Below the pieces are notes generated by a model that searched no databases, was not told the origin of the DNA, and saw only the letters and a list, made by a program, of their open reading frames with translations. The position numbers and the translations under genes are program-made. Source: Mesoaciditoga lauensis cd-1655R = DSM 25116 (lineage in GTDB: Bacteria; Thermotogota; Thermotogae; Mesoaciditogales; Mesoaciditogaceae). Taken from it: a stretch of DNA of 44,633 bases. Shown piece by piece: positions 1 through 7,843 of the stretch (the stretch's first letter is position 1; each line of letters starts with the position of its first letter). The DNA lies in the NCBI RefSeq assembly GCF_000745455.1, contig NZ_JQJI01000018.1, positions 1-44,633 on the forward strand, written 5' to 3'.

Positions 1-116
1 AAAGCGAATCTAACAGGACGTTTGTATGCAGCGGGCTCTGTTATGAGCATCTTGTATGGGTATACGTCTGAATCAGTTTTGACAAAACTTCAAAAAATTC
101 TTTCAACGTGAGGTTT
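1..116. repeat. Structured dispersed repeat, copy A (cut by the window edge)
   Basis: Bases 1-116 match 5434-5549 with only two differences seen (57 and 113). The copy holds the second apical hairpin and the whole right arm of the element, so the left half lies outside the window. The match continues about 20 bases beyond the foot of the stem, into the run ending in CAACGTGAG, so the copied unit is larger than the hairpin. It is in the same orientation as copy B. Confidence 0.93.
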
Positions 117-137
117 ATGAGGAGGAAGAATAACGAA

Positions 138-172
138 GAGAAAAATGAGCTTTTCATCAAGGAAAAGCTCAT
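138..172 (-). terminator. Intrinsic terminator of the rpsO-pnp-M16-HD-GYP operon
   Basis: An 11-bp perfect stem (145-155 with 162-172, six-base loop) is followed, on the minus strand, by a run of T at 145-141 and then CTCTTC. It lies just beyond the stop codon of the HD-GYP gene at 180, where the operon should end. Confidence 0.85.
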
Positions 173-179
173 TCTATAT

Positions 180-1280
180 TCACTCTATAACTGACTCTAT
201 CCAAATATCTTTTTCTTTTGAAAGGTCTATCAAGAAGTCATCAACCAAAACGACAGGTACCAACAAGCCTGCACCGCTTGTTCTAACAACTACTCCCACT
301 TTTCCATCGTTTAGTTTCACTTTGGTGCCAGTCGGGTACATTCCAAGTACCCTGATGAAAGCGTTCAATATGTAAGGATCGTAATCTTTTCCAGAACGAG
401 CCAATATCCACTTCAACGCTTGATATGGGGTTAAGCTAAGCGCTTCAGATGTTGTAGAAGTAAGTGAATCGTATGCATCTGCCACTTGCAATATTCTGGC
501 GTAGAAGTTTATATCATCCCCTTTTTTCTCAAAAGGAATCCCAGTTCCATCAAATTTTTCATGATGTTCCAGAACGGCGTCCAATATCTCCCTGCTTTCT
601 ATTATTCCTTTAGAGGAAAGTACCTTGTATCCAATAGTGGTATGTTGCAACAACTTATCCCTATTTGAAGTTTTACCGATATCCACGTATTGGGGATCTT
701 TTAGAAACATCAAGCCTATATCGTGAAAAAGTGCTGCCTTTGCCAACGGAATCAGATGATAACGCGACATCGAAAGCGTACAGCCTATCATGATGGATAG
801 AATGGAAGTGTTTATTCCATGTTTGTAAAGATATCCGCTTACATGTTTTCTGAAAAGGTTCACCACGTATTGATCTTGAGTGATCAGATCATCCACCACA
901 GATCCCAACGTTCTTTCAACTGCTTCAGTATCAATACGCTCTCCCAATTTTAACTGATCGGCCAAGTCTTTAAAAGAGGTTATGATACCTCTATACATCT
1001 CATCTGGTACCGCTAATTTTATCCCTGGGGCAATTGGCTCTTCCACTTTAAGGAGCTCTTCATCGAAGTCTATAGAAGTTTTAAGTTGTTCGAATTCGTC
1101 TTTTTCTCCTTCTATTGGGAGCCATAAGATTTCCCTCTTTTCGAGGTTTTTCAAAATTTCTTCGTTGAGTCTGGTTCCTTTTGAGAGCAAAACCTTAAAA
1201 GAGGTGCCATCGTATAAATCTTCAGCTAAGATATCTCCATCTTTTATATCTTCCAAAGGTTTCCATTCAATTGCTGCCAT
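180..1280 (-). CDS. HD-GYP domain protein, probable cyclic-di-GMP phosphodiesterase
   Basis: 366 residues, probably cytosolic, with no membrane segment seen. An N-terminal segment of the type preceding many HD-GYP proteins (DIKDGDILAEDLYDG...LLSKGT, about 7-36) leads into an HD-GYP domain. Metal-site residues are visible: H154, H186-D187, H213, H239-H240. The signature reads HHEKFDGTGIP (239-249), so the usual GYP is GIP, which leaves the activity uncertain. Family members hydrolyse cyclic-di-GMP. It is the last gene of the rpsO operon and overlaps the end of the M16 gene by 14 bases. The link with RNA-processing genes is by position only. Confidence 0.85.
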   Translation of the reverse strand: MAAIEWKPLEDIKDGDILAEDLYDGTSFKVLLSKGTRLNEEILKNLEKREILWLPIEGEKDEFEQLKTSIDFDEELLKVEEPIAPGIKLAVPDEMYRGIITSFKDLADQLKLGERIDTEAVERTLGSVVDDLITQDQYVVNLFRKHVSGYLYKHGINTSILSIMIGCTLSMSRYHLIPLAKAALFHDIGLMFLKDPQYVDIGKTSNRDKLLQHTTIGYKVLSSKGIIESREILDAVLEHHEKFDGTGIPFEKKGDDINFYARILQVADAYDSLTSTTSEALSLTPYQALKWILARSGKDYDPYILNAFIRVLGMYPTGTKVKLNDGKVGVVVRTSGAGLLVPVVLVDDFLIDLSKEKDIWIESVIE

Positions 1281-2553
1281 AATATTTCACCTCGAATTTG
1301 TACTCTTTCAATTTTTCAGCGTACTCATCGTTTGGCCCCACCGCGGAGAGTGTCCATCTTTTACACAACAATTCTTGAAAAGTGTCTAAGATATCCTTTT
1401 CATCGACGCGATTTAACAAATCGACCATTTCTTCTATTTTTCTTGTTCTTCCAAGTGTGAATTGATCATCGGTCATCATCAACATGGTGGAAAAGGTTGA
1501 TTCTGTGGAGGTTAAAAGCTTGCCTTCCAATCTTTTTTTACCGTAGTCCAGGTAAGAATGAACGTTCTTCGGAAAATCAGACAAGACTCTTTTTATTCCT
1601 TCCATCGCCTCAAGGACCTTGTGAGGAGAGGTGGAAAGATCTATGGAGAAGTACCCGCTCATTTTATTTGATTGGTTAGATGTGGATATGGAATAAACCA
1701 ACCCACTTTTTTCTCTTATCTCTTCAAAAAGCATTGAGCTCATTCCTCCACCTAGTATGGTAGCTATGATGGCAAGTGGATAATTCTTAGGATTAGATTT
1801 TTCAACGGTCGGAACTGCCAATGAAATGCTTACTTGTTTGAGATCTCTTTTGGTTACCACCTTATTGGCAGCTTTTTGACTTTTCGGATCCAATATTGGA
1901 TGTTTGTCTTCCAATCCTGTTAAATCTCCCATTTTTTGCGTGAACATACCTATGTCACACGCTTCCATGTTTCCAACGATCGAGAGAATCATTCTTGAGG
2001 GCACGTAATGGACCTGATGATATTTTTTAAGATCCTCTGCGCGTAATTTTCTTACACTTTCAGCATCACCTATTATGGGACGGCCGTAAGGCTCGTTTTC
2101 GCCCCATAACATTTTGAGAAGGTTTGTGCCAGCAAGGTCCATAGGATCATCTTCGTACATGGCTATTTCTTCCAAAACGACATTTTTTTCCATTTCAACA
2201 TCCTTTTCCAAAAAAAGAGGAGCACTCACAAGATCGTAGATAACGTTGAAAGCCTCACGTGAGGCAAAATCCGGCACTTTTGCGTAGAACAACGTGTATT
2301 CTCTGGATGTAAAAGCGTTTAAAGTTCCTCCAACGCTTTCTATCGCTTTTTTCAAAGTGGAACCATCAAAGTTCTTCGTTCTTTTAAAAACAGCGTGTTC
2401 TATCAGATGAGAGATACCAGAATTGTTGCTACTTTCGTTTACCGACCCAACGTTAACTCCTATTCCAAGCGTAACAGTTCGCAAAAATGGCATGTCTTTG
2501 CCTATGATTTTGGAACCGTTTTCCAAACTTCTTATGAACAGATTACTTTCCAT
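1267..2553 (-). CDS. M16-family zinc peptidase (processing-peptidase/YmxG type)
   Basis: 428 residues. The inverted zinc motif HLIEH is at about 49-53, followed by the helix ending EKNVVLEEIAMYEDDP that supplies the third zinc ligand. The second half has the inactive-domain layout with a Gly-rich segment (LGGGMSSMLFEEIREKSGLVYS). Size and layout fit the PqqL/YmxG/mitochondrial processing peptidase group, in which two about 50-kDa halves form a clam-shell. The natural substrate of bacterial members is mostly unknown. The ATG at 2551-2553 overlaps the end of pnp by 11 bases, so translation is probably coupled. M16 genes next to pnp are common in bacteria. Confidence 0.9.
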   Translation of the reverse strand: MESNLFIRSLENGSKIIGKDMPFLRTVTLGIGVNVGSVNESSNNSGISHLIEHAVFKRTKNFDGSTLKKAIESVGGTLNAFTSREYTLFYAKVPDFASREAFNVIYDLVSAPLFLEKDVEMEKNVVLEEIAMYEDDPMDLAGTNLLKMLWGENEPYGRPIIGDAESVRKLRAEDLKKYHQVHYVPSRMILSIVGNMEACDIGMFTQKMGDLTGLEDKHPILDPKSQKAANKVVTKRDLKQVSISLAVPTVEKSNPKNYPLAIIATILGGGMSSMLFEEIREKSGLVYSISTSNQSNKMSGYFSIDLSTSPHKVLEAMEGIKRVLSDFPKNVHSYLDYGKKRLEGKLLTSTESTFSTMLMMTDDQFTLGRTRKIEEMVDLLNRVDEKDILDTFQELLCKRWTLSAVGPNDEYAEKLKEYKFEVKYYGSN

Positions 2554-4768
2554 CTTTGTTGTCGCTGTACCTCCCTCTATGTTGAGAATGACTTGAATGG
2601 CTTGAGTGGTTTGAATGACTTGAATGGGAATGAGTATCTGAATGGCTGTAACGGGCTTTTTCCTCTTCGCTTAATATTTGCCTAAGTTGAATTTTACCCG
2701 TTGGATCTATGCCGGTAACTTCCACGTTTACCTTGTCTCCAACATGAATGACGTCTTTGACGTTTTTAACATGTCTTCCCATCTTAGACACATGCACCAA
2801 TCCAGTTTTTCCGGCAAAGAGTTCCGCAAAGAATCCGTAAGGTTCTACTCTTGTAACTTTTGCCAAAAATTCTTCCCCAACTTTTACTTCCCTGTTCATG
2901 TCCTCTATTTCCTGTATGGCATTATCAACTTTTTCCACGTCTGTTCCTATTACCAAGACGCGGCCATCTTCTTGAATCTGAAGTTCCACATCATGCTTTT
3001 CGGAAAGCGCTTTAACGTTCCTTCCGCCAGGACCTATCAGTTCACCTATTTTATCGACAGGTACCATCGTAAGCTTTATTATCGGAGCATAAGGAGAAAG
3101 GGTTTCTCTAGGTTCTGGAATCGTTTCATACATGAGATCCAGTATTTTGTTCCTGGCTATTCTCGCTTTCTCCAAAGCGATCTTCATTATCTCCTCTGAG
3201 ACGTTTCCAACTTTAACGTCCATCTGGAATGCCGTTATTCCCTTTCTTGTACCGGTAACTTTGAAATCCATATCACCAAGATGGTCTTCCATTCCTAATA
3301 TATCTGTTAAAACCACCCATTTATCTGGCTCGAATATCAGTCCCATGGCAATACCGGCAACGTGAGACTTGGTTGGTACGCCAGCAGCCCTTAACGAAAG
3401 TGAACCAGAACATACGGTGGCCATAGAAGAAGAACCGTTTGATTCCAATATTTCAGAAACGACTCTTATGGTATATGGGAACTTTTCTTCCTCTGGAATC
3501 ATTCTTTTCAGAGCCCTTTCGGCAAGATGACCATGACCTATTTCCCTTCTGCCTGGGCTTCCAAATCTTCCGGTTTCTCCAACACTGTAAGGCGGGAAAT
3601 TATAGTGGAGCATGAATCTCTTTTCGCCTTCCTGAAGCAAAGTATCTATGATCTGAACATCCATTTGAGCGCCCAATGTTACCACGCCCAAACTCTGCGT
3701 TTCACCGCGCGTAAAGAGTGCACTTCCATGGGCACGTGGCAGTAAATCAAGTTCGCATGTTATAGGCCTTATCTCGTCTGGATTTCTTCCATCTACCCTT
3801 GTGTTCTCTTCCACTATCATCCTTCTCATGGTGTGCTTGACCATTTCTTCGAATTCTTCGTTGAGAAGAGAATTTATCTCTTTAAGTTCATCTTCTTCGT
3901 AAGTGCCTTCGTTTTTCAATTCTTCCATCAGCGAATCGATGATGTCGGTCTTATAAGCTCCTATTTCTTTATCACGCGCCAGTTTCCCATGCGTTAAAAG
4001 CCTCTTTTTTAATTCGTTTACGTTAACTTTTTCCTCCAATTTTTTCTTTACATCTTCATTCAGCGTTGGAGGGGTGAATTCAACTTTTTCAACGGTGAAT
4101 TCAGAAAGGATTTCTTCTTCGAATTCTATTAGCTCTTTTATGGCATCGTGTGCTTTCATCAAAGCTTCAACCATTATTTCTTCTTCAACTTCGTCAGCTT
4201 CGCCTTCAACCATCGTTATAGCCTCTTTTGTTCCCGCGACTACCAAATCTATTTTCGCGCCTTTTGCCTTTTCATCGGAAGGAAAGAAGACGTACTCTCC
4301 GTCTATGAGAGCTATTCTTACGCCGGCGACTATGCCGTCAAAAGGTATTGGAGAAACGTTAAGCGCCAACGAAGCGCCGGTAATTCCCAAAATGTCAGGA
4401 GGATTGTCCGGATCAACCGAAAGAACCGTCGCAACTATCTGAACAGGTACTCTGAACCCCTGTGGGAAAAGAGGACGAATTGGTCTGTCTATCATTCTGG
4501 CGGAAAGGATTGCGTTTTCGCTGGGCCTTCCTTCTCTTTTTATGAATCCTCCCGGTATTTTTCCAGCCGCGTAGAATTTCTCCTGGTATTCCACTGTAAG
4601 TGGAAAGAAATCCAAACCTTCTTTTGCCCTTTTATCCATAACAGCCGTTACGAGCATTTTTGAATCTCCATAACTTATCACAAAGGCTCCATCAGCTTGT
4701 TTGGCCACTTTTCCATTCTCAATTACCAGTTCGTTTCCTTTAAATTCTTTCTTCCAAATTCTGTACAT
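2543..4768 (-). CDS. pnp: Polyribonucleotide nucleotidyltransferase (PNPase)
   Basis: Phosphorolytic 3'-5' exoribonuclease of RNA turnover, normally a trimer. The 741 residues run: first RNase PH domain (from KEFKGNELVIENGKVAKQADGA), helical linker, second RNase PH domain (FPPYSVGETGRFGSPGRREIGHGHLAERAL, catalytic side), KH domain (IGELIGPGGRNVKAL) and S1 domain (TGLVHVSKMG). The open frame goes on upstream, but the ATG at 4768 has AGAGGTGATCTG before it and matches the family N-terminus, so it is chosen. The last about 35 residues are a Ser/His-rich tail with eight His, unlike the usual acidic or basic tails. Confidence 0.97.
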   Translation of the reverse strand: MYRIWKKEFKGNELVIENGKVAKQADGAFVISYGDSKMLVTAVMDKRAKEGLDFFPLTVEYQEKFYAAGKIPGGFIKREGRPSENAILSARMIDRPIRPLFPQGFRVPVQIVATVLSVDPDNPPDILGITGASLALNVSPIPFDGIVAGVRIALIDGEYVFFPSDEKAKGAKIDLVVAGTKEAITMVEGEADEVEEEIMVEALMKAHDAIKELIEFEEEILSEFTVEKVEFTPPTLNEDVKKKLEEKVNVNELKKRLLTHGKLARDKEIGAYKTDIIDSLMEELKNEGTYEEDELKEINSLLNEEFEEMVKHTMRRMIVEENTRVDGRNPDEIRPITCELDLLPRAHGSALFTRGETQSLGVVTLGAQMDVQIIDTLLQEGEKRFMLHYNFPPYSVGETGRFGSPGRREIGHGHLAERALKRMIPEEEKFPYTIRVVSEILESNGSSSMATVCSGSLSLRAAGVPTKSHVAGIAMGLIFEPDKWVVLTDILGMEDHLGDMDFKVTGTRKGITAFQMDVKVGNVSEEIMKIALEKARIARNKILDLMYETIPEPRETLSPYAPIIKLTMVPVDKIGELIGPGGRNVKALSEKHDVELQIQEDGRVLVIGTDVEKVDNAIQEIEDMNREVKVGEEFLAKVTRVEPYGFFAELFAGKTGLVHVSKMGRHVKNVKDVIHVGDKVNVEVTGIDPTGKIQLRQILSEEEKARYSHSDTHSHSSHSNHSSHSSHSQHRGRYSDNKDGK

Positions 4769-4877
4769 CAGATCACCTCTTAAAAAACATAATTTATATT
4801 TTAACTTATTTAACTCTTTGAGCAACTTACAAAAATAAAAATAAAATAAAGCCAATTGGCATGTTAATTTTAGACTT

Positions 4878-4902
4878 GAAGAGCGGGATATCCCCGCTCT
4901 TC
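4878..4902 (-). promoter_or_regulatory. rpsO-pnp intercistronic hairpin
   Basis: A perfect 10-bp GC-rich stem (4878-4887 with 4893-4902, five-base loop) begins 11 bases after the rpsO stop. On the minus strand no T run follows, so it is not a standard intrinsic terminator. It sits where E. coli has an attenuator and an RNase III site between the same two genes. A processing, mRNA-stability or PNPase-autocontrol role is an inference from that parallel. Confidence 0.6.
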
Positions 4903-4913
4903 ATCTCAAAACC

Positions 4914-5177
4914 TTACCGTCTTAAATTCAACTTTGCGATTAGCTCTTTGTAAACGGCTGGTTTTCTTTCGCGCAAGTACCTCAGCAATCTTCTTCTTTT
5001 CCCAACCATCTTCAGCAATCCGCGTCTTGAATGAAAGTCTTTGGGGTGGACTTTCAAGTGTTCGGTAAGATGTGCGATTCTCGAGGTTAAGAGCGCTACC
5101 TGCACCTCTACCGATCCCGTGTCTCCATCATGAATCTTGTAAGATTCAATGATCTTTTCTTTTTCTTCTCTGTCCAT
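4914..5177 (-). CDS. rpsO: 30S ribosomal protein S15
   Basis: 87 residues, the normal length of bacterial S15, which binds 16S rRNA early in 30S assembly. The conserved core is visible: [50 protein letters not shown]. The frame is open for 37 more codons upstream, but ATG 5177 has GGAGGTG just before it and begins with the typical [10 protein letters not shown], so the shorter start is chosen. It is the first gene of an operon with pnp, the M16 protease and the HD-GYP gene. Confidence 0.97.
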   Translation of the reverse strand: MDREEKEKIIESYKIHDGDTGSVEVQVALLTSRIAHLTEHLKVHPKDFHSRRGLLKMVGKRRRLLRYLRERKPAVYKELIAKLNLRR

Positions 5178-5205
5178 TACGACACCTCCAAAAGATATTG
5201 AACCA

Positions 5206-5228
5206 AGAGAGGGTATACTCCCATCTCT
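5206..5228 (-). promoter_or_regulatory. rpsO leader hairpin, candidate S15 autoregulatory site
   Basis: In the rpsO leader the minus strand reads AGAGA-U-GGG, a six-base loop, then CCCUCUCU. This gives an 8-bp stem with one bulged U. It ends about 28 bases before the start codon and lies inside the expected transcript. S15 in several bacteria represses its own mRNA through a leader structure; a role here is inferred from position and shape only. Confidence 0.4.
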
Positions 5229-5245
5229 GAGTCCAGGTCTAACCA

Positions 5246-5254
5246 ATTCTATCA
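5246..5254 (-). promoter_or_regulatory. Extended -10 promoter candidate of the rpsO operon
   Basis: The minus strand reads TGATAGAATT: an extended -10 (TGn) with TAGAAT at 5251-5246 and no good -35. Start of transcription would be near 5239, giving a leader of about 60 bases that holds the hairpin at 5206-5228. Confidence 0.4.
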
Positions 5255-5351
5255 TATTTCTTTGTAAAAGATCATATAAGAATTTCAAGAGTGAATTCGT
5301 GCTGGCTTGTGTTTCAAATTAATCATGCTTCTCTCTTCCTTTCTCTCTTCT

Positions 5352-5549
5352 TTTTTTGAAGTTTCTGTCAAAACATATGAAGACGCCATACAAGATGCGA
5401 AATAACAGAGTTGGAGGCACAGGACGTGCCGAGAAAGCGAATCTAACAGGACGTTTGTATGCAGCGGGCTCTGTTATGAGCATCTTGTATGGATATACGT
5501 CTGAATCAGTTTTGACAAAACTTCAAAAAATTCTTTCAACGTGAGATTT
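5352..5549. repeat. Structured dispersed repeat, copy B (complete)
   Basis: A long imperfect hairpin. The basal stem is 5352-5374 with 5509-5530 (22 bp, one bulged C at 5365). A short GACG/CGTC pairing follows (5382-5385 with 5498-5501). The central stems are 5388-5398 with 5480-5490 and 5402-5410 with 5469-5477. The apex (5411-5468) holds a hairpin GGCAC-aggac-GTGCC at 5416-5430 and a weak one AAC-aggac-GTT at 5445-5455. The stretch of about 115 bases at the right matches copy A almost base for base. An open frame crosses it by chance and does not look like a protein. The gap 5289-5661 contains little else beyond promoters. Confidence 0.92.
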
Positions 5550-5615
5550 TTTTACCTTCTTAAACCCGACGCATATCAAGAGTTGCATCATTTTCACCTT
5601 TTATCATGTTAATGG

Positions 5616-5624
5616 TGGTAGAAT
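5616..5624 (+). promoter_or_regulatory. Extended -10 promoter candidate upstream of udk
   Basis: TGGTAGAATT (TGn followed by TAGAAT at 5619-5624) lies 38 bases before the udk start, with only a weak -35. It has the same form as the candidates before rpsO and the yitT-like gene. Confidence 0.35.
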
Positions 5625-5661
5625 TTAAAGGTATAGAGCATGAAATGAAGGAGAGAAGAAT

Positions 5662-6288
5662 ATGAGTATTTTTGTTGCCATCGTCGGAGGTAGTGGTGCT
5701 GGCAAAACCACAGTCGCAAAGGAAATTGTAGGCCATTTTAAAGAAAAAGCCATATGTCTTAACATGGATAATTATTACAAGGATTTGGAAGATGGTATGG
5801 ATCCGCGGGAAGTGAATTTCGATTCTCCATCCGCTTTCGACTTCGAACTTTTTTTCAAACACCTTCAAACTCTGAAAAATGGTGAAGATATAGAGGTCCC
5901 AACTTACAGCTTTGTAACTTATCGAAGAAATTCTTCACAGACCGTGCACATCTCTCCAGCAGAACTTGTGGTTGTGGAAGGTATTTTAGTACTCCATGAT
6001 GAAAAGATAAGAAAGCTTTTCGATCTCAGTATATACGTTGATGAAGATGCGGATGAAAGGCTTATAAGAAGAATAGAGCGAGATACCAAAGAAAGAGGAA
6101 GATCCGTTGATTCGATCATATCTCAATACAGAAAGTTCGTCGCCCCCGCTTTTAGAAGTTTCATAGAGCCTCAAAAATACAAATGCGATATCATATTACC
6201 TCGCGGTGGCGAAAACAAGAACGGCCTTTCAATGATAATGGGAGCCCTCGAAAAAATGATGAACCATGGAGAGAAAAAGATTTTTTAA
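5662..6288 (+). CDS. udk: Uridine kinase
   Basis: 208 residues, a normal length for uridine/cytidine kinase, which makes UMP or CMP in pyrimidine salvage. The P-loop GGSGAGKTT is at about 9-17. It is followed by NMDNYYKD, the FDSPSAFDFELFFKHL segment that leads to the substrate pocket, the VVEGILVLHD strand (Walker B region) and the RLIRRIERDTKERGR lid. AAGGAGAG precedes the ATG. It opens the long rightward housekeeping series. Confidence 0.93.
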   Translation: MSIFVAIVGGSGAGKTTVAKEIVGHFKEKAICLNMDNYYKDLEDGMDPREVNFDSPSAFDFELFFKHLQTLKNGEDIEVPTYSFVTYRRNSSQTVHISPAELVVVEGILVLHDEKIRKLFDLSIYVDEDADERLIRRIERDTKERGRSVDSIISQYRKFVAPAFRSFIEPQKYKCDIILPRGGENKNGLSMIMGALEKMMNHGEKKIF

Positions 6289-6342
6289 CGTGGTAAAATA
6301 CTTTGAAAGCTTAAAAAACAAAATTGGAAAGGATGAAGAAAA

Positions 6343-7380
6343 TTGATTTCTACAATTACGATGAAGTGGGACGGAACATCTTTAGAACTCATCGATCAAA
6401 GAAAACTCCCTCATGTTGAAGAATACGTGAAATGCCAAACATCCGGTTGCGTAGCCGATGCGATAAAAAAGATGATAGTTAGAGGAGCTCCAGCCATAGG
6501 CGCATCTGCCGCATTTGGATACGTTTTGGGAGCAATAGAAAACAGAAAAGATTTAAACGTTGAAACCATGGAAAAAGTGAAAGATAAGCTCGCCAACACA
6601 AGGCCAACGGCCGTTAACCTTTTTTGGGCGCTGGAAAGAATGCATAAAAGATTTCTCTCAGCCATCTCTGAAAATTCTGATGATAACGCCATAATAAACG
6701 TTCTAAACGAGGAAGCTGAAAGGATCGCGAATGAAGATATACAGGTAAACAAACAAATGGGAAATCTTGGGCAAGAACTCCTTCCAGAAGATGCAACGGT
6801 TATAACCCACTGTAACGCTGGAGCGCTTGCCACCGTAGATTACGGAACCGCTGTGGGAGTCATCCATGCTGCGTTGGACCATGGGAAAACAATACATGCT
6901 TACGTTGATGAAACACGACCTTACCTTCAAGGCGCGCGTTTAACGGCATGGGAGCTGATGAAATTGGGTGTTGATACCACATTGATATGCGACAACATGG
7001 CAGGATGGGTTATGAAAACACGCAAAGTTGACGCGATAATAGTAGGAGCAGATAGAATAGCCGCAAATGGAGACACGGCAAACAAGATAGGAACATATTC
7101 ATTGGCCTCTTTGGCAAAAAAGCATGGTGTAAAAGTGTACGTGGCGGCCCCACTTTCAACGATAGACACGAAGATCAAAAGCGGTAGCGAGATTCCCATA
7201 GAAGAGCGTTCACATGAAGAAGTGACACATGTTCAAGGAGTGAAGATAGCTCCTGATGGTGTTAAGGTGTACAATCCGGCATTTGACGTTACTGATGCCG
7301 AAATGATAGATGCGATAATAACCGAAAAAGGGATTTTAAGATACCCCTACACCGAATCGATAAAGAAACTCTTTGAGTGA
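6343..7380 (+). CDS. mtnA: S-methyl-5-thioribose-1-phosphate isomerase
   Basis: 345 residues. The enzyme converts methylthioribose-1-phosphate to the ribulose form in methionine salvage; relatives include eIF2B-type subunits. Visible signatures are DQRKLPHVEEYVKC, the phosphate-binding MIVRGAPAIGASAAFGY, the catalytic Cys in THCNAGALATV and the catalytic Asp in VGADRIAANGDTANKIGTY. TTG at 6343 has AAAGGATG upstream and gives the family N-terminus; ATG at 6361 is the alternative. No other methionine-salvage gene is nearby. A related ribose-1,5-bisphosphate isomerase role is less likely given the MtnA-type length and motifs. Confidence 0.92.
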   Translation: MISTITMKWDGTSLELIDQRKLPHVEEYVKCQTSGCVADAIKKMIVRGAPAIGASAAFGYVLGAIENRKDLNVETMEKVKDKLANTRPTAVNLFWALERMHKRFLSAISENSDDNAIINVLNEEAERIANEDIQVNKQMGNLGQELLPEDATVITHCNAGALATVDYGTAVGVIHAALDHGKTIHAYVDETRPYLQGARLTAWELMKLGVDTTLICDNMAGWVMKTRKVDAIIVGADRIAANGDTANKIGTYSLASLAKKHGVKVYVAAPLSTIDTKIKSGSEIPIEERSHEEVTHVQGVKIAPDGVKVYNPAFDVTDAEMIDAIITEKGILRYPYTESIKKLFE

Positions 7381-7396
7381 TGTTGGGAGGTATGAG

Positions 7397-7843
7397 TTGC
7401 GCGTTAATCCAGCGGGAAACGATCCTTCTCATTCGATAAAGAATGAGAAAAAAATAAAGGGTTCTCATGGAAGATATTCAAAGGTGGAGAATAAAGGCTT
7501 CGCCGACTTTTTGGTTGAAGAAGAAGAGCGGGATATTTCTGCCTTGATGGATGACATAATGCGGCAGGGAAATGAATTCTCCCGTTCTCCCACCGAAGAG
7601 AACTTCGAAAATTACAAGAAAAAGGTCAAAGAGTTCTTGAAGTTAATAGAGAAGAGACTGTACAGGATTAACGAACTCACATCCATTGAAGAGCGAAGGG
7701 CAAAGTTGTACTTCATAGTTGAAAAAGTTGACAAAGAACTTGAGGAAATATCCAAGAAACTTTTTGAAGCAGAGCGTTCGACTCTTTTTTACGCTTCAAA
7801 AATAGGAAGGATAAACGGCCTTTTGATGGATATTTACAGATGA
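7397..7843 (+). CDS. yaaR: YaaR/DUF327-family protein
   Basis: 148 residues, mostly helical and charged. The segment DFLVEEEERDISALMDDIMRQGNEFSRSPTEENFENYKKKVKEFLKLI is typical of the YaaR (DUF327) family, whose molecular role is unknown. TTG at 7397 is chosen because GGGAGG ends six bases before it; an earlier TTG at 7373 would overlap mtnA. The stop overlaps the holB start in ATGATGG. The order yaaR - holB - ricT is also found in Firmicutes, which supports the call. Confidence 0.75.
   Translation: MRVNPAGNDPSHSIKNEKKIKGSHGRYSKVENKGFADFLVEEEERDISALMDDIMRQGNEFSRSPTEENFENYKKKVKEFLKLIEKRLYRINELTSIEERRAKLYFIVEKVDKELEEISKKLFEAERSTLFYASKIGRINGLLMDIYR

Noticed and set aside
2575-2660. Short-period repeats read as a possible CRISPR or microsatellite array
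   Set aside because: They are in-frame 9-base codon repeats encoding the Ser/His tail of PNPase, with no spacers.
5356-5544. 62-codon open frame across repeat copy B
   Set aside because: It follows the stems and loops of the repeat, has no ribosome binding site and no protein likeness; the RNA/DNA structure explains the sequence better.
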